A DNA stretch of 45,989 nt from Marinobacterium profundum. Lineage in GTDB: Bacteria > Pseudomonadota > Gammaproteobacteria > Pseudomonadales > Balneatricaceae. Within the stretch, counting starts at the first letter, position 1; every line of letters begins with the position of its first letter. Of the stretch, positions 1 through 7,773 are shown one piece after another. The translations under genes were made by a program, and so were the position numbers. Under the pieces are notes generated by a model that had not been told where the DNA came from, did not search any database, and saw nothing but the letters and a program-made list of their open reading frames with translations. Where the stretch lies: contig NZ_BCNS01000084.1 in NCBI RefSeq assembly GCF_001528745.1, forward strand, positions 1 through 45,989. The letters are read 5' to 3'.

Positions 1-26
1 GCATATGGCCATGGATGGCCAGTAAC

Positions 27-53
27 CAGAAAATGCAGGAGCAATTTTCTGCT
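27..53. repeat. 27-bp hairpin repeat, copy A
   Basis: This 27-nt block is the exact reverse complement of positions 16853-16879. Each copy can fold on itself: an 8-bp arm CAGAAAAT, a 9-nt loop and the arm ATTTTCTG. This copy lies about 60 nt past the stop of the GntR gene on that gene's downstream side. It looks like a dispersed REP-like palindrome or a shared 3' hairpin. There is no T-run typical of an intrinsic terminator. Confidence 0.75.
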
Positions 54-116
54 CATAAGGGGGAACAAGAGCCGCGCTGATGTTTCTGTGGCAAAGGGCT
101 GCTAGCGCCTTGGCGC

Positions 117-782
117 TCAAAGCGGCAATTCGCTGCCCTTGTTGATATGTTCGTTCAGCAGGGCTGTTGCCGCGTCTAGCTTGTCATCCAGCATCAGATT
201 CACCAACTGCTGATGCTCATCCGCTACCGCTTCGCCGCGGAACGGACGCTTCTTCAGCGCCAGTACCTGGTAGCGCATGAATAATTCCAGCACTGAGCCG
301 TGGTAACGAATCAGCTGACTGGAGCCGCAGTTGGACACTATGGTCATGTGAAAATCGCGGTCGGCTTTTTCCCAGTCGCGCACATGGCTGCTTTCGTCTT
401 CCATCATCAGCTTTTCCATGCAGCTCAGGCGGTAATGCGCACTGATTAGCGCAGATTTCCAGTCCATGCGGTTTTGGCTGTTGGCCATGGACTTCTGCAG
501 CCCGAGGATTTCGAGCTGCACACGCAGCTCGATCAACTCATCCAGATCGGACACAGAAACCGGGTTCACGCGAAAACCTTTCTGGTCTTCGAAGGCAACA
601 AAACCATCGGAAACCAGCCGCATCAGGGTCTCGCGCAGCGTATTCACGCTGACACCGTAACTGGCTCTAAGCTCATTGAGTTTCAATTTCCGGCCGGGGC
701 CCAGCTTGCCGGTGACGATGTCGTTGCGCAGACTATCGTAGGCCGTCTGCCCAACCAGTTTACGATCCACTGCAGTATTCAT
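117..782 (-). CDS. GntR-family regulator with FCD ligand domain
   Basis: A DNA-binding repressor/activator of the FadR subfamily. It has an N-terminal winged helix-turn-helix (about residues 10-75, with the usual LRETLMRLVSDGF recognition region) and a C-terminal all-helical FCD domain with the metal-ligand pattern D..FH...H...H. FCD regulators commonly sense small carboxylates. The ATG at 782 is preferred because a short GAG lies 8 nt upstream; a GTG four codons earlier (794) is possible, and neither has a strong ribosome site. It sits beside the aroE-type gene and the TRAP transporter, so it probably controls quinate/shikimate uptake. A palindrome overlaps its own promoter region (810-827). 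The family is sure; the ligand is inferred from context only. Confidence 0.9.
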   Translation of the reverse strand: MNTAVDRKLVGQTAYDSLRNDIVTGKLGPGRKLKLNELRASYGVSVNTLRETLMRLVSDGFVAFEDQKGFRVNPVSVSDLDELIELRVQLEILGLQKSMANSQNRMDWKSALISAHYRLSCMEKLMMEDESSHVRDWEKADRDFHMTIVSNCGSSQLIRYHGSVLELFMRYQVLALKKRPFRGEAVADEHQQLVNLMLDDKLDAATALLNEHINKGSELPL

Positions 783-809
783 GTTCGTGCTCACAGATAT
801 ATGACAATC

Positions 810-827
810 AGTATTTCACCCGATACT
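810..827. promoter_or_regulatory. Candidate autoregulatory GntR operator
   Basis: An inverted repeat AGTAT-N8-ATACT lies 28 bp upstream of the GntR start. On the minus strand it reads AGTATCGGGTGA, resembling the two AAAGTATAGGTTA-type elements in front of aroE and dctP. Binding by the adjacent GntR protein is inference. Confidence 0.35.
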
Positions 828-1009
828 ACTCTAAATAAGGGCGGTTTTCCGGTGCAGTTACGCTTTAACTCATCCTGCGCCGCTGAAACCAAGGCCCCCA
901 CCCAAGATGGGTTACACCGCCCCAGCTTATGTAGATGTGCGGCAAGACCCACGGGGCAGCTTCTCCCATCCTGCGACTGCGTCATTTCTTCCCTTTAATC
1001 CGCAAAGAG

Positions 1010-1039
1010 CCAAAAAAAGGCCGCGTCAGACGCGGCCTT
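1010..1039 (-). terminator. Intrinsic terminator of the shikimate dehydrogenase gene
   Basis: A 10-bp perfect stem (AAGGCCGCGT / ACGCGGCCTT, 3-nt loop) is followed on the minus strand by a run of T. It lies about 95 nt past the stop at 1134. Confidence 0.85.
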
Positions 1040-1133
1040 GCTCTATCAAGAGCTGCACGGAAAACTGCATGACGCAGCCCCGGCCAAAACACACGCCCGC
1101 ACAGGCGGGCATGCGCGACACAATCATCAGAAA

Positions 1134-1985
1134 TCAGGCGATCAGATCACTCTGGATATCGAATTTCTGTTTAAAGCGCGCCAGCAGCGCCTGGGCATCG
1201 GCACGCACGCCGGTAAAGATTTCAAAGGCATCAATGCCCTGGTAAATAAACAGATCAAAGCCCGAGACGATCGCCAGGCCTTTGGCATGCGCCTGCAGCA
1301 GAAACTCGGTATCGATAGGCGTATAGACCGCATCAAAGGCCCAGCGCTGTGACCCGATCAGTTCTGCGGCAATGGGCAGGCCGGGCGTTTTGTAATGCCC
1401 GACCGGGGTGCAGTTCACCAGACCATCAGCACAGGCGGCAGCTGTTGCAACATTCTCGGGCGCCACGCTTGAAGCCTTGAAGCCGGCGGCGTTCAGCGCC
1501 TGGGCAAGGGAGGCTGCGCTGGCGGCATTAAGATCCGCCACCATGACTTCACTGGCTCCCACTTCAAAGAGTCCAAACGCCACCGCACGCCCGACACCGC
1601 CTGCGCCTATCAGCAGCACCCGACCTGCGGCCTGTTCGCCCACACGCTGGCGATAGCCACGGATGAAACCGCTGTAATCCGTATTGTGCGCGGCCACTGC
1701 ACCGCTCAGGTTGAGCGTATTGGTGGAGCCCACCAACCGGGCGCCCTGATAGACCTCCCCCGCATGGGCAACCGCCAGCTGCTTGTAGGGAAAGGTCACA
1801 TTGGCGCCGCGATAACCCTGTTCACGCAGGCTCGCAAGGGTGGCGACAAAGGCGGCTTCGCTGGCATCCGCCGGTTCGTGCAGCTCATAGCTCACCGGCA
1901 GATCGTACATTTCACCCAGCATGATATGCAGGGCGGGTGAGCGGGACTGGGCAATGGATTGTCCGATGAGACCAAGCTTGAGCAT
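1134..1985 (-). CDS. aroE: Shikimate/quinate dehydrogenase (AroE family)
   Basis: An NAD(P)-dependent dehydrogenase interconverting shikimate and 3-dehydroshikimate (or quinate and 3-dehydroquinate). The 283-aa product has the family motifs in order: SRSP at 14-17 for substrate binding, NVTFPYK at 62-68 with catalytic Lys68, NTD with catalytic Asp103, and the dinucleotide motif GAGGVG at 127-132. The frame stays open upstream to 2174, but the ATG at 1985 is chosen because the protein starts cleanly with MLKLGLIG and GGAG lies 8 nt before it. It stands apart from other aro genes and next to a carboxylate TRAP transporter and a dehydroquinase, so a catabolic role (quinate/shikimate oxidation) is more likely than biosynthesis. 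It is divergent from the transporter genes. The symbol marks the family only. Confidence 0.88.
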   Translation of the reverse strand: MLKLGLIGQSIAQSRSPALHIMLGEMYDLPVSYELHEPADASEAAFVATLASLREQGYRGANVTFPYKQLAVAHAGEVYQGARLVGSTNTLNLSGAVAAHNTDYSGFIRGYRQRVGEQAAGRVLLIGAGGVGRAVAFGLFEVGASEVMVADLNAASAASLAQALNAAGFKASSVAPENVATAAACADGLVNCTPVGHYKTPGLPIAAELIGSQRWAFDAVYTPIDTEFLLQAHAKGLAIVSGFDLFIYQGIDAFEIFTGVRADAQALLARFKQKFDIQSDLIA

Positions 1986-2173
1986 TCTTATTCTCCACAG
2001 CGGTAACGCATCCGCTGAATCATTCAGGGGCCGCAGAGATCCGGGACAGCGGCAGCATAGTTGCGCTCCATCAACCGAATCCGGTAACGGGAAGCCCCGT
2101 CGCCGACTGCGTTTCAAGATGAACAGATAATAGCCACCTAAACCGATAATCGTCAATATGTATGATATTTTCA

Positions 2174-2192
2174 AAAGTATAGGTTATTTTTG
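2174..2192. promoter_or_regulatory. 19-bp element, copy 1 (candidate GntR operator)
   Basis: AAAGTATAGGTTATTTTTG here and AAAATATAGGGTATTTTTG at 2417-2435 differ at two positions. Each is an imperfect inverted repeat around TAGG (AAARTA...TATTTT). Placed between aroE and dctP, they are good candidates for the adjacent GntR/FCD regulator. Confidence 0.45.
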
Positions 2193-2416
2193 CCAAAAGC
2201 CCTGAAACCCGCATCTTTACTGGCCTGACTCACAGATCACAGCCAAACATATCGATAATGGAATATAAAATTAACAAAATATCATTCTTGATAACGACCT
2301 GGATATTTAACGACAGACAGCCCTAGCCGAGTGACGGACAGTCCCACGAGCGCCTTGAAATCAAGAACTTGAGCACGGCAGCAGGGTCGAAGGACGCTTA
2401 CTTCAGGACCGACCTT

Positions 2417-2435
2417 AAAATATAGGGTATTTTTG
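2417..2435. promoter_or_regulatory. 19-bp element, copy 2 (candidate GntR operator)
   Basis: Second copy of the element at 2174-2192, with arms AAAATA and TATTTT around TAGGG. It lies about 140 bp upstream of the dctP start, close to where a promoter for the TRAP operon would be. Confidence 0.45.
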
Positions 2436-2576
2436 ATTTGAGCCTACAAACTTGACGATACTCAATACTGTTGTTAGCCTGCATTTCAATCGCAGGGCAC
2501 GCCCTGATGAGCATGAGTACTCACAACAACAAGTGATCGCGGATGCATACTGACATCCGTCTTTGGAGAGACAAGC

Positions 2577-3596
2577 ATGAAACTTTCAACAAAAAAAATA
2601 ACACTGGGACTTGCCACCGCCGCCGCCATCTTTGCCCTGCAGACACAGGCTGCTGATATCGAACTGACCCTGGGTCACGTCGATCCCCAGGAATGGACCA
2701 CCTCCAAAAAAGGCGCCGCCTCCAAGGTCTTCAAGGATCTGGTTGAAGCCGAGTCCGGTGGTCGCATCGCCGTAAACGTATACCCCGCCGGCCAGCTCGG
2801 TGGTGAAACCGACCTGCTGCAGTCCGCCCAGGAAGGCACCCTGAGCATGGCCATGGTATCCGGTGCCTATTCCAAGCTCTGCGCTGAAGCCTCGGTACTG
2901 GAAATTCCCTACCTGTTCCCGTCTGCTCCCGTCGCCTGGGAAGTGCTGGACGGTGAATTCGGCAAGGCGCTCGGTGAGCACTGCCTGCAGAAAACCGGCC
3001 TGCGCACCCTGGCCTACGCCGAAACAGGCTTTCGCAACTTCACCAACTCCAAGCGCCCTATTAGCGAACCCAAGGATCTGGAAGGCCTGAAAATCCGCGT
3101 CATGACCACGCCGCTGTACGTCGAGATGGTCAAGGCCCTGGGTGGCGAGCCGACACCTATCGCCTGGCCTGAAGTACCCTCAGCCCTGGCAACCGGCGTC
3201 GTTGATGGGCAGGAAAACCCTGTCAGCGTTATTTATGGCAACAAGTTCTACGAAATGCAGAAGTACATCAGCCTGGACGGCCATGTATACGGCACCGACT
3301 TCATCCTGATGAACGACGAGCTGCTGCAGAGCCTGAGCCCGCAGGATCAGGCCATAATCAAGCGTGCCGCCAAGGTCGCAGGTCTGGTGGGTCGTGCCAT
3401 TCAGCAGGTCAACTCCGCTGAAGGCCTGGCGAAACTGGCCGAGAACGGCATGGTAATCACCGTACCCAATGCCGAGCAGATGGCCAAGTTCCAGAGCGCC
3501 GCTCAGCCCGCCGTGATCGAATGGCTCAAGGGCGAAATTGATCCAAGCTGGATCAACAAGGCGCAGGATGCGGTAAAAACTGCTTCTTCAAACTAG
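2577..3596 (+). CDS. dctP: TRAP transporter substrate-binding protein (DctP type)
   Basis: The periplasmic receptor of a tripartite ATP-independent transporter, which delivers a carboxylate to the inner-membrane permease. At 339 aa it has normal family length. A signal peptide covers residues 1-25 (lysines, a hydrophobic core, then QTQA before ADIE). Arg174, in GLKIRVM, is the conserved carboxylate-clamping residue, followed by the usual ALGG.P...W.E...AL..GVVDGQENP block. GGAGAG lies about 8 nt before the ATG. It is first in an operon with the small and large permeases and a dehydroquinase, so a quinate/shikimate-like cyclic acid is the likely substrate (inference). A hairpin directly after this gene may keep receptor expression above that of the permeases. 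Confidence 0.93.
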   Translation: MKLSTKKITLGLATAAAIFALQTQAADIELTLGHVDPQEWTTSKKGAASKVFKDLVEAESGGRIAVNVYPAGQLGGETDLLQSAQEGTLSMAMVSGAYSKLCAEASVLEIPYLFPSAPVAWEVLDGEFGKALGEHCLQKTGLRTLAYAETGFRNFTNSKRPISEPKDLEGLKIRVMTTPLYVEMVKALGGEPTPIAWPEVPSALATGVVDGQENPVSVIYGNKFYEMQKYISLDGHVYGTDFILMNDELLQSLSPQDQAIIKRAAKVAGLVGRAIQQVNSAEGLAKLAENGMVITVPNAEQMAKFQSAAQPAVIEWLKGEIDPSWINKAQDAVKTASSN

Positions 3597-3613
3597 TCTT
3601 TTCCTGCATGCAA

Positions 3614-3643
3614 ACGCCGGAGGCCCTGAGCCTCCGGCGTTTT
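3614..3643 (+). terminator. Hairpin terminator/attenuator between receptor and permease genes
   Basis: An 11-bp perfect stem (ACGCCGGAGGC / GCCTCCGGCGT, 5-nt loop) is followed by TTTTC. It sits 17 nt past dctP and about 30 nt before the small permease, so partial termination would favour excess receptor. Confidence 0.8.
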
Positions 3644-3674
3644 CACAGCTACCTGTTTTCCGGGATCACAGCTT

Positions 3675-4136
3675 ATGAAGCTCTTCTACAAGAAAGTCCT
3701 GTCCTGGCTGACAGGCAGTTCACTCTTTATTGTTTTTGCGGTGGTGCTGGTCAGCAGCATGAGCCGCTACACCCTCAATGCCCCCATTCTCTGGAGCGAG
3801 GAAGTCGCCAAGTTCGCCATGATTTACGGCGCCATGTTTGGCAGCATCCTGTGCTACCTCGAAGGAATCCATATCAAGTTCAGTTTTGTGGAAGACAGTG
3901 TGCCAGCCTCAGTACGCAGAGTGCTGGCCATCGTGGTCGACCTGGTGTCCCTGGTGGCCGGTGGAGTTCTCGCCTGGTCCGGTTACCTCTTTGTGCTCAA
4001 GCGGGGTGCCATCCTGGCGCCTGGAACCGGTTTGCCAATGTACCTGTTTCAGTCCGCCATGATTGCCGGCGGCATCGGCCTGGTACTGGCGGCACTGATC
4101 AAGCTGTCTGAACACCGCGCCGGCACCCCGGCCTGA
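3675..4136 (+). CDS. dctQ: TRAP transporter small permease (DctQ type)
   Basis: The four-helix small membrane subunit that pairs with the large DctM subunit. The 153-aa product shows hydrophobic segments near residues 13-35, 48-68, 87-110 and 125-147. It also carries the family's N-terminal half pattern with RY..N.P..WSEE and the G...GS...Y motif. It lies 78 nt after dctP, beyond a hairpin, and 82 nt before dctM. No strong ribosome site is visible, which fits translational dependence or low expression. The family is clear from order and topology. Confidence 0.88.
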   Translation: MKLFYKKVLSWLTGSSLFIVFAVVLVSSMSRYTLNAPILWSEEVAKFAMIYGAMFGSILCYLEGIHIKFSFVEDSVPASVRRVLAIVVDLVSLVAGGVLAWSGYLFVLKRGAILAPGTGLPMYLFQSAMIAGGIGLVLAALIKLSEHRAGTPA

Positions 4137-4218
4137 CACCACGCACCCACACATCTGAACAAGAGCCGAGGCGTTGCTCGATCACCCATGAACGACGCCC
4201 AAGAGAGCGAATAAGACT

Positions 4219-5487
4219 ATGGTTGGATTTCTGATACTGTTCGTACTGCTGGCAATCGGCAGCCCCATCGCCTTTGCGATTCTGCTGGGCGTGTTTGGGC
4301 ATGTGTCCCAAACGCCGTTTTCCTTTGGTCTGGTCAGCCAGCGCATTTTTTCAGGCCTCGACTCCTTTGCCATTCTGGCCATTCCGCTGTTCGTGCTGGC
4401 GGGTGAGCTGATGAACGAGAGTGGCATCACCGGGCGCATCATCACCTTCGCCAATGCCCTGGTTGGCCATATGAAGGCAGGCCTGGCCCAGGTGAATATC
4501 TGGGCTTCGGTGATCTTCGCAGGATTGTCGGGCTCCGCCGTCGCGGATACCTCGGCCCTGGGCCGCATTTTTATTCCCACCATGGAAAAGGAAGGCTATC
4601 CACGGGACTTTGCCGCCGCGCTGACGGCCGCCTCCTCCGTGATAGGCCCCATGATCCCCCCCAGCATTCCGGTCATTATCTACGCTCTGATTACCACCGG
4701 CGTATCGGTACCGGCACTGTTTCTGGCGGGCGTGGCTCCTGGGCTACTGCTGGCCATTGGCCTTTCAATCTATGTGCGATTCTTCGCCGCCCACTATGCA
4801 CCGCTGCGTAAAAAGCTGTCGAACAAGGAACGCTTCAAGGCCTTTATCGACGCCCTGATACCACTGTTCATGCCGGTCTTTATTGTGGGCTCGATCATTA
4901 CCGGCGTTGTCACACCGACGGAAGCGGCAGCACTGGCCGCGGGCTATGCCCTGGTGGCCGGCATGTTCGTGCTCAAGAGCCTGAAACTGAGCCAGCTGCC
5001 AAGTATCTTCACCCGCGCCATGCGTGACTCGTCGATCATTCTGATCATTATCGCCGTGGTGGCTGCGGCCAACTGGATGCTGACCTTCTCCCGCGTGCCC
5101 CAGACCATAAGCAGCTTCGTGCTGGACGAGATTTCGAGTCCCTGGGTGTTCCTGATCGCGGTGAATTTGATTCTGCTGGTTGTAGGCCTGTTCCTTGAGG
5201 GCATCGCCGCCATGCTGATTCTGCTGCCGATTCTGCACCCCATCGCCATGAGCCTGGGCATTGACCCGACCCACTTCGGCATAGTCGTGATCTTCAACCT
5301 GATGATCGGTCTGGTAACACCGCCCATGGGTATCTGCCTGTTCGTGTCCAACTCCATTGCCAATGTGGGCATGGGGGCTATATCGCGCCGTATCATGCCC
5401 ATGTTCCTGGTTGAACTGCTGGTGCTGATTCTGATCACCTTTATCCCGCAGACCGTGACCTTTATCCCCAGGCTCTTTGGCTACTGA
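4219..5487 (+). CDS. dctM: TRAP transporter large permease (DctM type)
   Basis: The 12-TM sodium-coupled translocation subunit of the TRAP system. It is 422 aa and hydrophobic throughout. The conserved core [14 protein letters not shown] and the following P.M...[19 protein letters not shown] segment are diagnostic of the DctM/Siap large subunit. A second half-repeat carries GMITPTEAAA-like and TPP.G.. motifs ([12 protein letters not shown] near the C-terminus). It follows dctQ in the same operon and ends 17 nt before the dehydroquinase gene, so all are probably co-transcribed. Specificity is set by the DctP partner and is not readable here. Confidence 0.93.
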   Translation: MVGFLILFVLLAIGSPIAFAILLGVFGHVSQTPFSFGLVSQRIFSGLDSFAILAIPLFVLAGELMNESGITGRIITFANALVGHMKAGLAQVNIWASVIFAGLSGSAVADTSALGRIFIPTMEKEGYPRDFAAALTAASSVIGPMIPPSIPVIIYALITTGVSVPALFLAGVAPGLLLAIGLSIYVRFFAAHYAPLRKKLSNKERFKAFIDALIPLFMPVFIVGSIITGVVTPTEAAALAAGYALVAGMFVLKSLKLSQLPSIFTRAMRDSSIILIIIAVVAAANWMLTFSRVPQTISSFVLDEISSPWVFLIAVNLILLVVGLFLEGIAAMLILLPILHPIAMSLGIDPTHFGIVVIFNLMIGLVTPPMGICLFVSNSIANVGMGAISRRIMPMFLVELLVLILITFIPQTVTFIPRLFGY

Positions 5488-5504
5488 TAATCGGAGAGTT
5501 AGAG

Positions 5505-5942
5505 ATGAGCAAGTGTATCTATGTGCTGAACGGCCCGAATCTGAACCTGCTGGGCACACGCCAGCCCGAAGTCTACGGCCATGAAACCCTGGCGGATGTA
5601 CAGCAGCGCCTGCTTGAGCGGGCAGCGCAGCTGGGGTTTGAGATTGAGTTTTTCCAGAGTAATAGCGAGGGGGACATCATCGACAAGATTCACGAAGCCC
5701 GCAGCCGGGCCGATGGAATCATCATTAATCCGGCGGCCTACAGCCACACTTCAGTAGCAATTCTGGATGCGCTGAACACCTTCGAGCAGCCGGTGATAGA
5801 GGTGCATATCTCCAATATTCACCGCCGCGAAAGCTTTCGCCACCATTCCTTCGTTTCGGCTCGGGCCGAAGGAGTGATTGCGGGCCTGGGTACCAAGGGC
5901 TATCTGCTGGCGCTGGAGCACTTCGTCGACGCCGATCAATAA
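5505..5942 (+). CDS. aroQ: 3-dehydroquinate dehydratase, type II
   Basis: Catalyses the interconversion of 3-dehydroquinate and 3-dehydroshikimate. At 145 aa it has the typical length of the dodecameric type II enzyme. Visible signatures are [17 protein letters not shown] with catalytic Arg19 and Tyr24, NPAAYSHTS (residues 75-83) and the active-site His101 in EVHISN. It is preceded by GGAGAG and sits 17 nt after dctM. A dehydroquinase in a transport operon beside a shikimate/quinate dehydrogenase points to catabolic use: imported quinate to dehydroquinate to dehydroshikimate. The next enzyme, dehydroshikimate dehydratase, is not in the window. Confidence 0.93.
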   Translation: MSKCIYVLNGPNLNLLGTRQPEVYGHETLADVQQRLLERAAQLGFEIEFFQSNSEGDIIDKIHEARSRADGIIINPAAYSHTSVAILDALNTFEQPVIEVHISNIHRRESFRHHSFVSARAEGVIAGLGTKGYLLALEHFVDADQ

Positions 5943-5960
5943 AGTCCGCTTGCTGTACAG

Positions 5961-5980
5961 GCCGCTGGGCAACCAGCGGC
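5961..5980 (+). terminator. Weak hairpin after the dehydroquinase gene
   Basis: An 8-bp stem GCCGCTGG / CCAGCGGC with a GCAA tetraloop. There is no T-run, so termination may be weak or Rho-aided. It lies between convergent genes. Confidence 0.4.
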
Positions 5981-6010
5981 GCCCCGCTCTACCCTCTTCC
6001 TGCATATGTA

Positions 6011-6511
6011 TTAATTGCGTCCACTGGCGATCAGTACACTCTGATCGACGATCACTTCGGCCAGCATAATCACCGTACGCGCCATTTCCCGCGACAAGTT
6101 GATCATCAGCAGGCCAAAGTCGTCCGGCGCTTGCAGGTGCAGCTCATAAAACTGATCAGAAGAGATATGTACCAGGGTTACGGGATTCTGCGCCACACTG
6201 GTCGACCAGTGATCGTGCAGGCCTATCATGTCGACGAAGCCGAGCTGCTCACCCTGGCGGTAAAGCCGCGTCAGTGCATCCCGGTCGTGATGGTGCATGT
6301 AGAGGGCAATGGTGCCCTTAAGAATAACGTAGAAGCCGCCCGCTTTATCGCCCGGGCGGTACAGTACCTCGCCCTGGGCTAATTCGCCCAGTTGCCCATT
6401 CTCCAGCAGACTGAGAATAGTGCTGTCCTGCAGCGCACCAAAGGTCGACAGGGCACGGAAGTAATCCGCCCCCCAACGCTGCCACAGATCATTACCGACT
6501 AAAGTGCGCAT
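6011..6511 (-). CDS. Cyclic-nucleotide-binding (Crp-like) sensor domain protein, no HTH
   Basis: A 166-aa protein consisting of one cNMP-binding beta-barrel domain of the Crp/Fnr superfamily (about residues 20-140: GEVLYRPGDKAGGFYVILKGTIALY, then ...RQGEQLGFVDMIG). It ends at ...LIASGRN without the C-terminal helix-turn-helix that a regulator would need. It is therefore probably a stand-alone sensor or partner domain rather than a DNA-binding protein. The ATG at 6511 follows a GGGG stretch 9 nt upstream; a GTG one codon earlier is possible. It is convergent with aroQ and runs in the same direction as folE, about 100 nt downstream of it. Function unknown. Confidence 0.8.
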   Translation of the reverse strand: MRTLVGNDLWQRWGADYFRALSTFGALQDSTILSLLENGQLGELAQGEVLYRPGDKAGGFYVILKGTIALYMHHHDRDALTRLYRQGEQLGFVDMIGLHDHWSTSVAQNPVTLVHISSDQFYELHLQAPDDFGLLMINLSREMARTVIMLAEVIVDQSVLIASGRN

Positions 6512-6614
6512 CACTCATGCCCCGCTTTGGAGACCTCCAATATCTCTGTAGGCAGTGCAGCAGGCTAAGAGTTTCCTCCTGACCCGCCCTTGGCAGGCTG
6601 CCAGCCACAGGTAT

Positions 6615-7253
6615 TCAGCCGAGAAACTCAGCTCTGGTGCGGGCATTGCTTTTAAAGGTACCCCCCAGTGCCGTGGTCTCGGTCTGGGAGTTGGTATCCA
6701 TGACCCCGCGGGACTTGACGCAGTAATGAACCGCGCAAATGCTGACAGCGACGTTATCGGTGCCCAGCAACGTCTGCAGCGCCACCAGTATCTGCTGGGT
6801 CAGGCGTTCCTGAACCTGCGGGCGCTGGGCAAAGAAACGTACGATACGGTTGATCTTGGACAGCCCGATGATGGTCTGATCCGGGATATAGGCCACCTTG
6901 GCCACGCCATCGATCGTCACGAAGTGATGCTCACAGGTGCTGACAACACTAACGTCCCGCACCTTGATCATTTCCTCCACCCGCATCTTGTTCTCGATCA
7001 GTGCCATTTTCGGAAAACGGGCATAATCGAGGCCGGCGAATATCTCGTTAACATACATCTTGGCAATGCGATGTGGGGTTTCCGCCAGGCTGTCATCGCT
7101 GAGATCCAGCCCCAGCGTGCCGACCACTTCGGTCATCAGGCTTTTGATGCGCTCGTACTTCTGCTCGCTGCTCATGCCATTTTCCAGCAGCGGGGTCTCC
7201 AGGCCCCGCGCAATCAGCACTTCGCGAACAATCTTCGCTTCATTGGATATCAT
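6615..7253 (-). CDS. folE: GTP cyclohydrolase I
   Basis: Converts GTP to 7,8-dihydroneopterin triphosphate, the first step of tetrahydrofolate/pterin synthesis. The 212-aa protein is close in length to the E. coli enzyme. It carries the zinc ligands Cys107 and His110 (STCEHHF) and Cys178 (HYCVKSRG), the motif [11 protein letters not shown] (residues 57-67) and the GTP-binding [13 protein letters not shown] stretch. The C-terminal [18 protein letters not shown] is typical. It appears monocistronic, with a 500-nt upstream region holding old operon debris. In organisms with aromatic amino-acid hydroxylases it can feed tetrahydrobiopterin, but nothing here shows that. Confidence 0.95.
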   Translation of the reverse strand: MISNEAKIVREVLIARGLETPLLENGMSSEQKYERIKSLMTEVVGTLGLDLSDDSLAETPHRIAKMYVNEIFAGLDYARFPKMALIENKMRVEEMIKVRDVSVVSTCEHHFVTIDGVAKVAYIPDQTIIGLSKINRIVRFFAQRPQVQERLTQQILVALQTLLGTDNVAVSICAVHYCVKSRGVMDTNSQTETTALGGTFKSNARTRAEFLG

Positions 7254-7583
7254 TTTTCCATCCTGGGTGTGACGGGAATGCGAGAGTTCCCAAAATCGGA
7301 TTCCCGTACCTTTTACTTATTATTCGATCAGGCAGTTTTCTGCGTGAAACCTGCACGGTGGTCCAGTGTTAGAACCGCAAGGGACTCTGCCTTGCGATGG
7401 TAACGCGATATTAACAATCAGTAGCGCCGCTGAATACTCTATATAAGAAAACCGGATCAGATTGCTCTGATCCGGTTCGATTCCGGTGTTTTAACGGGAC
7501 TTGAAGTACGTCTGGTCAGATATCCATCAAACTGGCGCCCAGCAGCGCCATTGCACCGAGGGGCGGATTTTTCGTGCTACAAA
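7254..7583. other. Upstream region of folE
   Basis: Holds the folE promoter (not resolved), the hairpin at 7450-7477, and a short minus-strand open stretch ending at 7516 that could be the C-terminus of a lost protein. No intact gene is seen. Confidence 0.5.
7450..7477 (-). terminator. Strong hairpin behind the decayed mmsA copy
   Basis: A 12-bp perfect stem AACCGGATCAGA / TCTGATCCGGTT with a 4-nt loop. On the minus strand it is followed by TTTTC. It lies downstream of the mmsA fragment and looks like the former terminator of that lost gene. Confidence 0.7.
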
Positions 7584-7700
7584 TCAGGATGGAAGTGCTA
7601 ACTGCGCGCCTTCACGCACACCGGCGGCTGGCCAGCGCTTGGCGTATAGGGGTCGTTTTGCGCTTGGTGTAGAAAGGCACCGCATCGGACTCGAATCTTC
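7584..7700 (-). pseudogene. Remnant of a second mmsA 3' end, frameshifted
   Basis: The minus strand encodes the C-terminus of a methylmalonate-semialdehyde dehydrogenase in two frames. First comes SDAVPFYTKRKT, matching PDAVRFYTRRKT of the intact neighbour. After a frame change it reads KRWPAAGVREGAQLALPS and a TGA at 7584-7586, matching QRWPSAGVREGAQFAFPS. Homology fades beyond about 7700. The intact gene ends at 7774, so this is a truncated, frameshifted paralogue fragment directly behind it. It arose by tandem duplication or by decay of a second operon. It cannot make a functional enzyme. Confidence 0.8.
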
Positions 7701-7724
7701 TAACGCGGTGCCCAAGTTGCCAAA

Positions 7725-7751
7725 CAAAAAGGGGCTCCCGAAAGAGCCCCT
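7725..7751 (-). terminator. Intrinsic terminator of mmsA
   Basis: An 8-bp stem AGGGGCTC / GAGCCCCT with a 6-nt loop. On the minus strand it is followed by five T residues. It lies 23 nt past the mmsA stop. Confidence 0.88.
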
Positions 7752-7773
7752 CTGCATTCAGTCACTTACCCTA

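Larger units (their letters stand above)
783..1133. other. Intergenic region: GntR promoter and aroE terminator
   Basis: No convincing gene. The left part holds the GntR promoter with the inverted repeat AGTAT-N8-ATACT at 810-827. The right part holds the minus-strand terminator at 1010-1039. Short reading frames here have no ribosome site or recognisable domain. Confidence 0.6.
1986..2576. other. Divergent regulatory region aroE / TRAP operon
   Basis: A 591-nt AT-rich gap with no supported gene. It separates the minus-strand dehydrogenase from the plus-strand TRAP operon and contains two near-identical 19-bp elements at 2174-2192 and 2417-2435. A TTGACG at 2452 could serve as a -35, but no good -10 follows it. 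Confidence 0.6.

Noticed and set aside
4765-5559. Minus-strand frame of 264 codons opposite dctM
   Set aside because: Antisense to a well-supported permease; composition dominated by His, Gln, Asp and Gly with no domain.
7516-7583. Short minus-strand stretch ending LGAMALLGASLMDI
   Set aside because: It could be the C-terminus of a lost protein between the mmsA fragment and the old terminator, but it is too short to assign.
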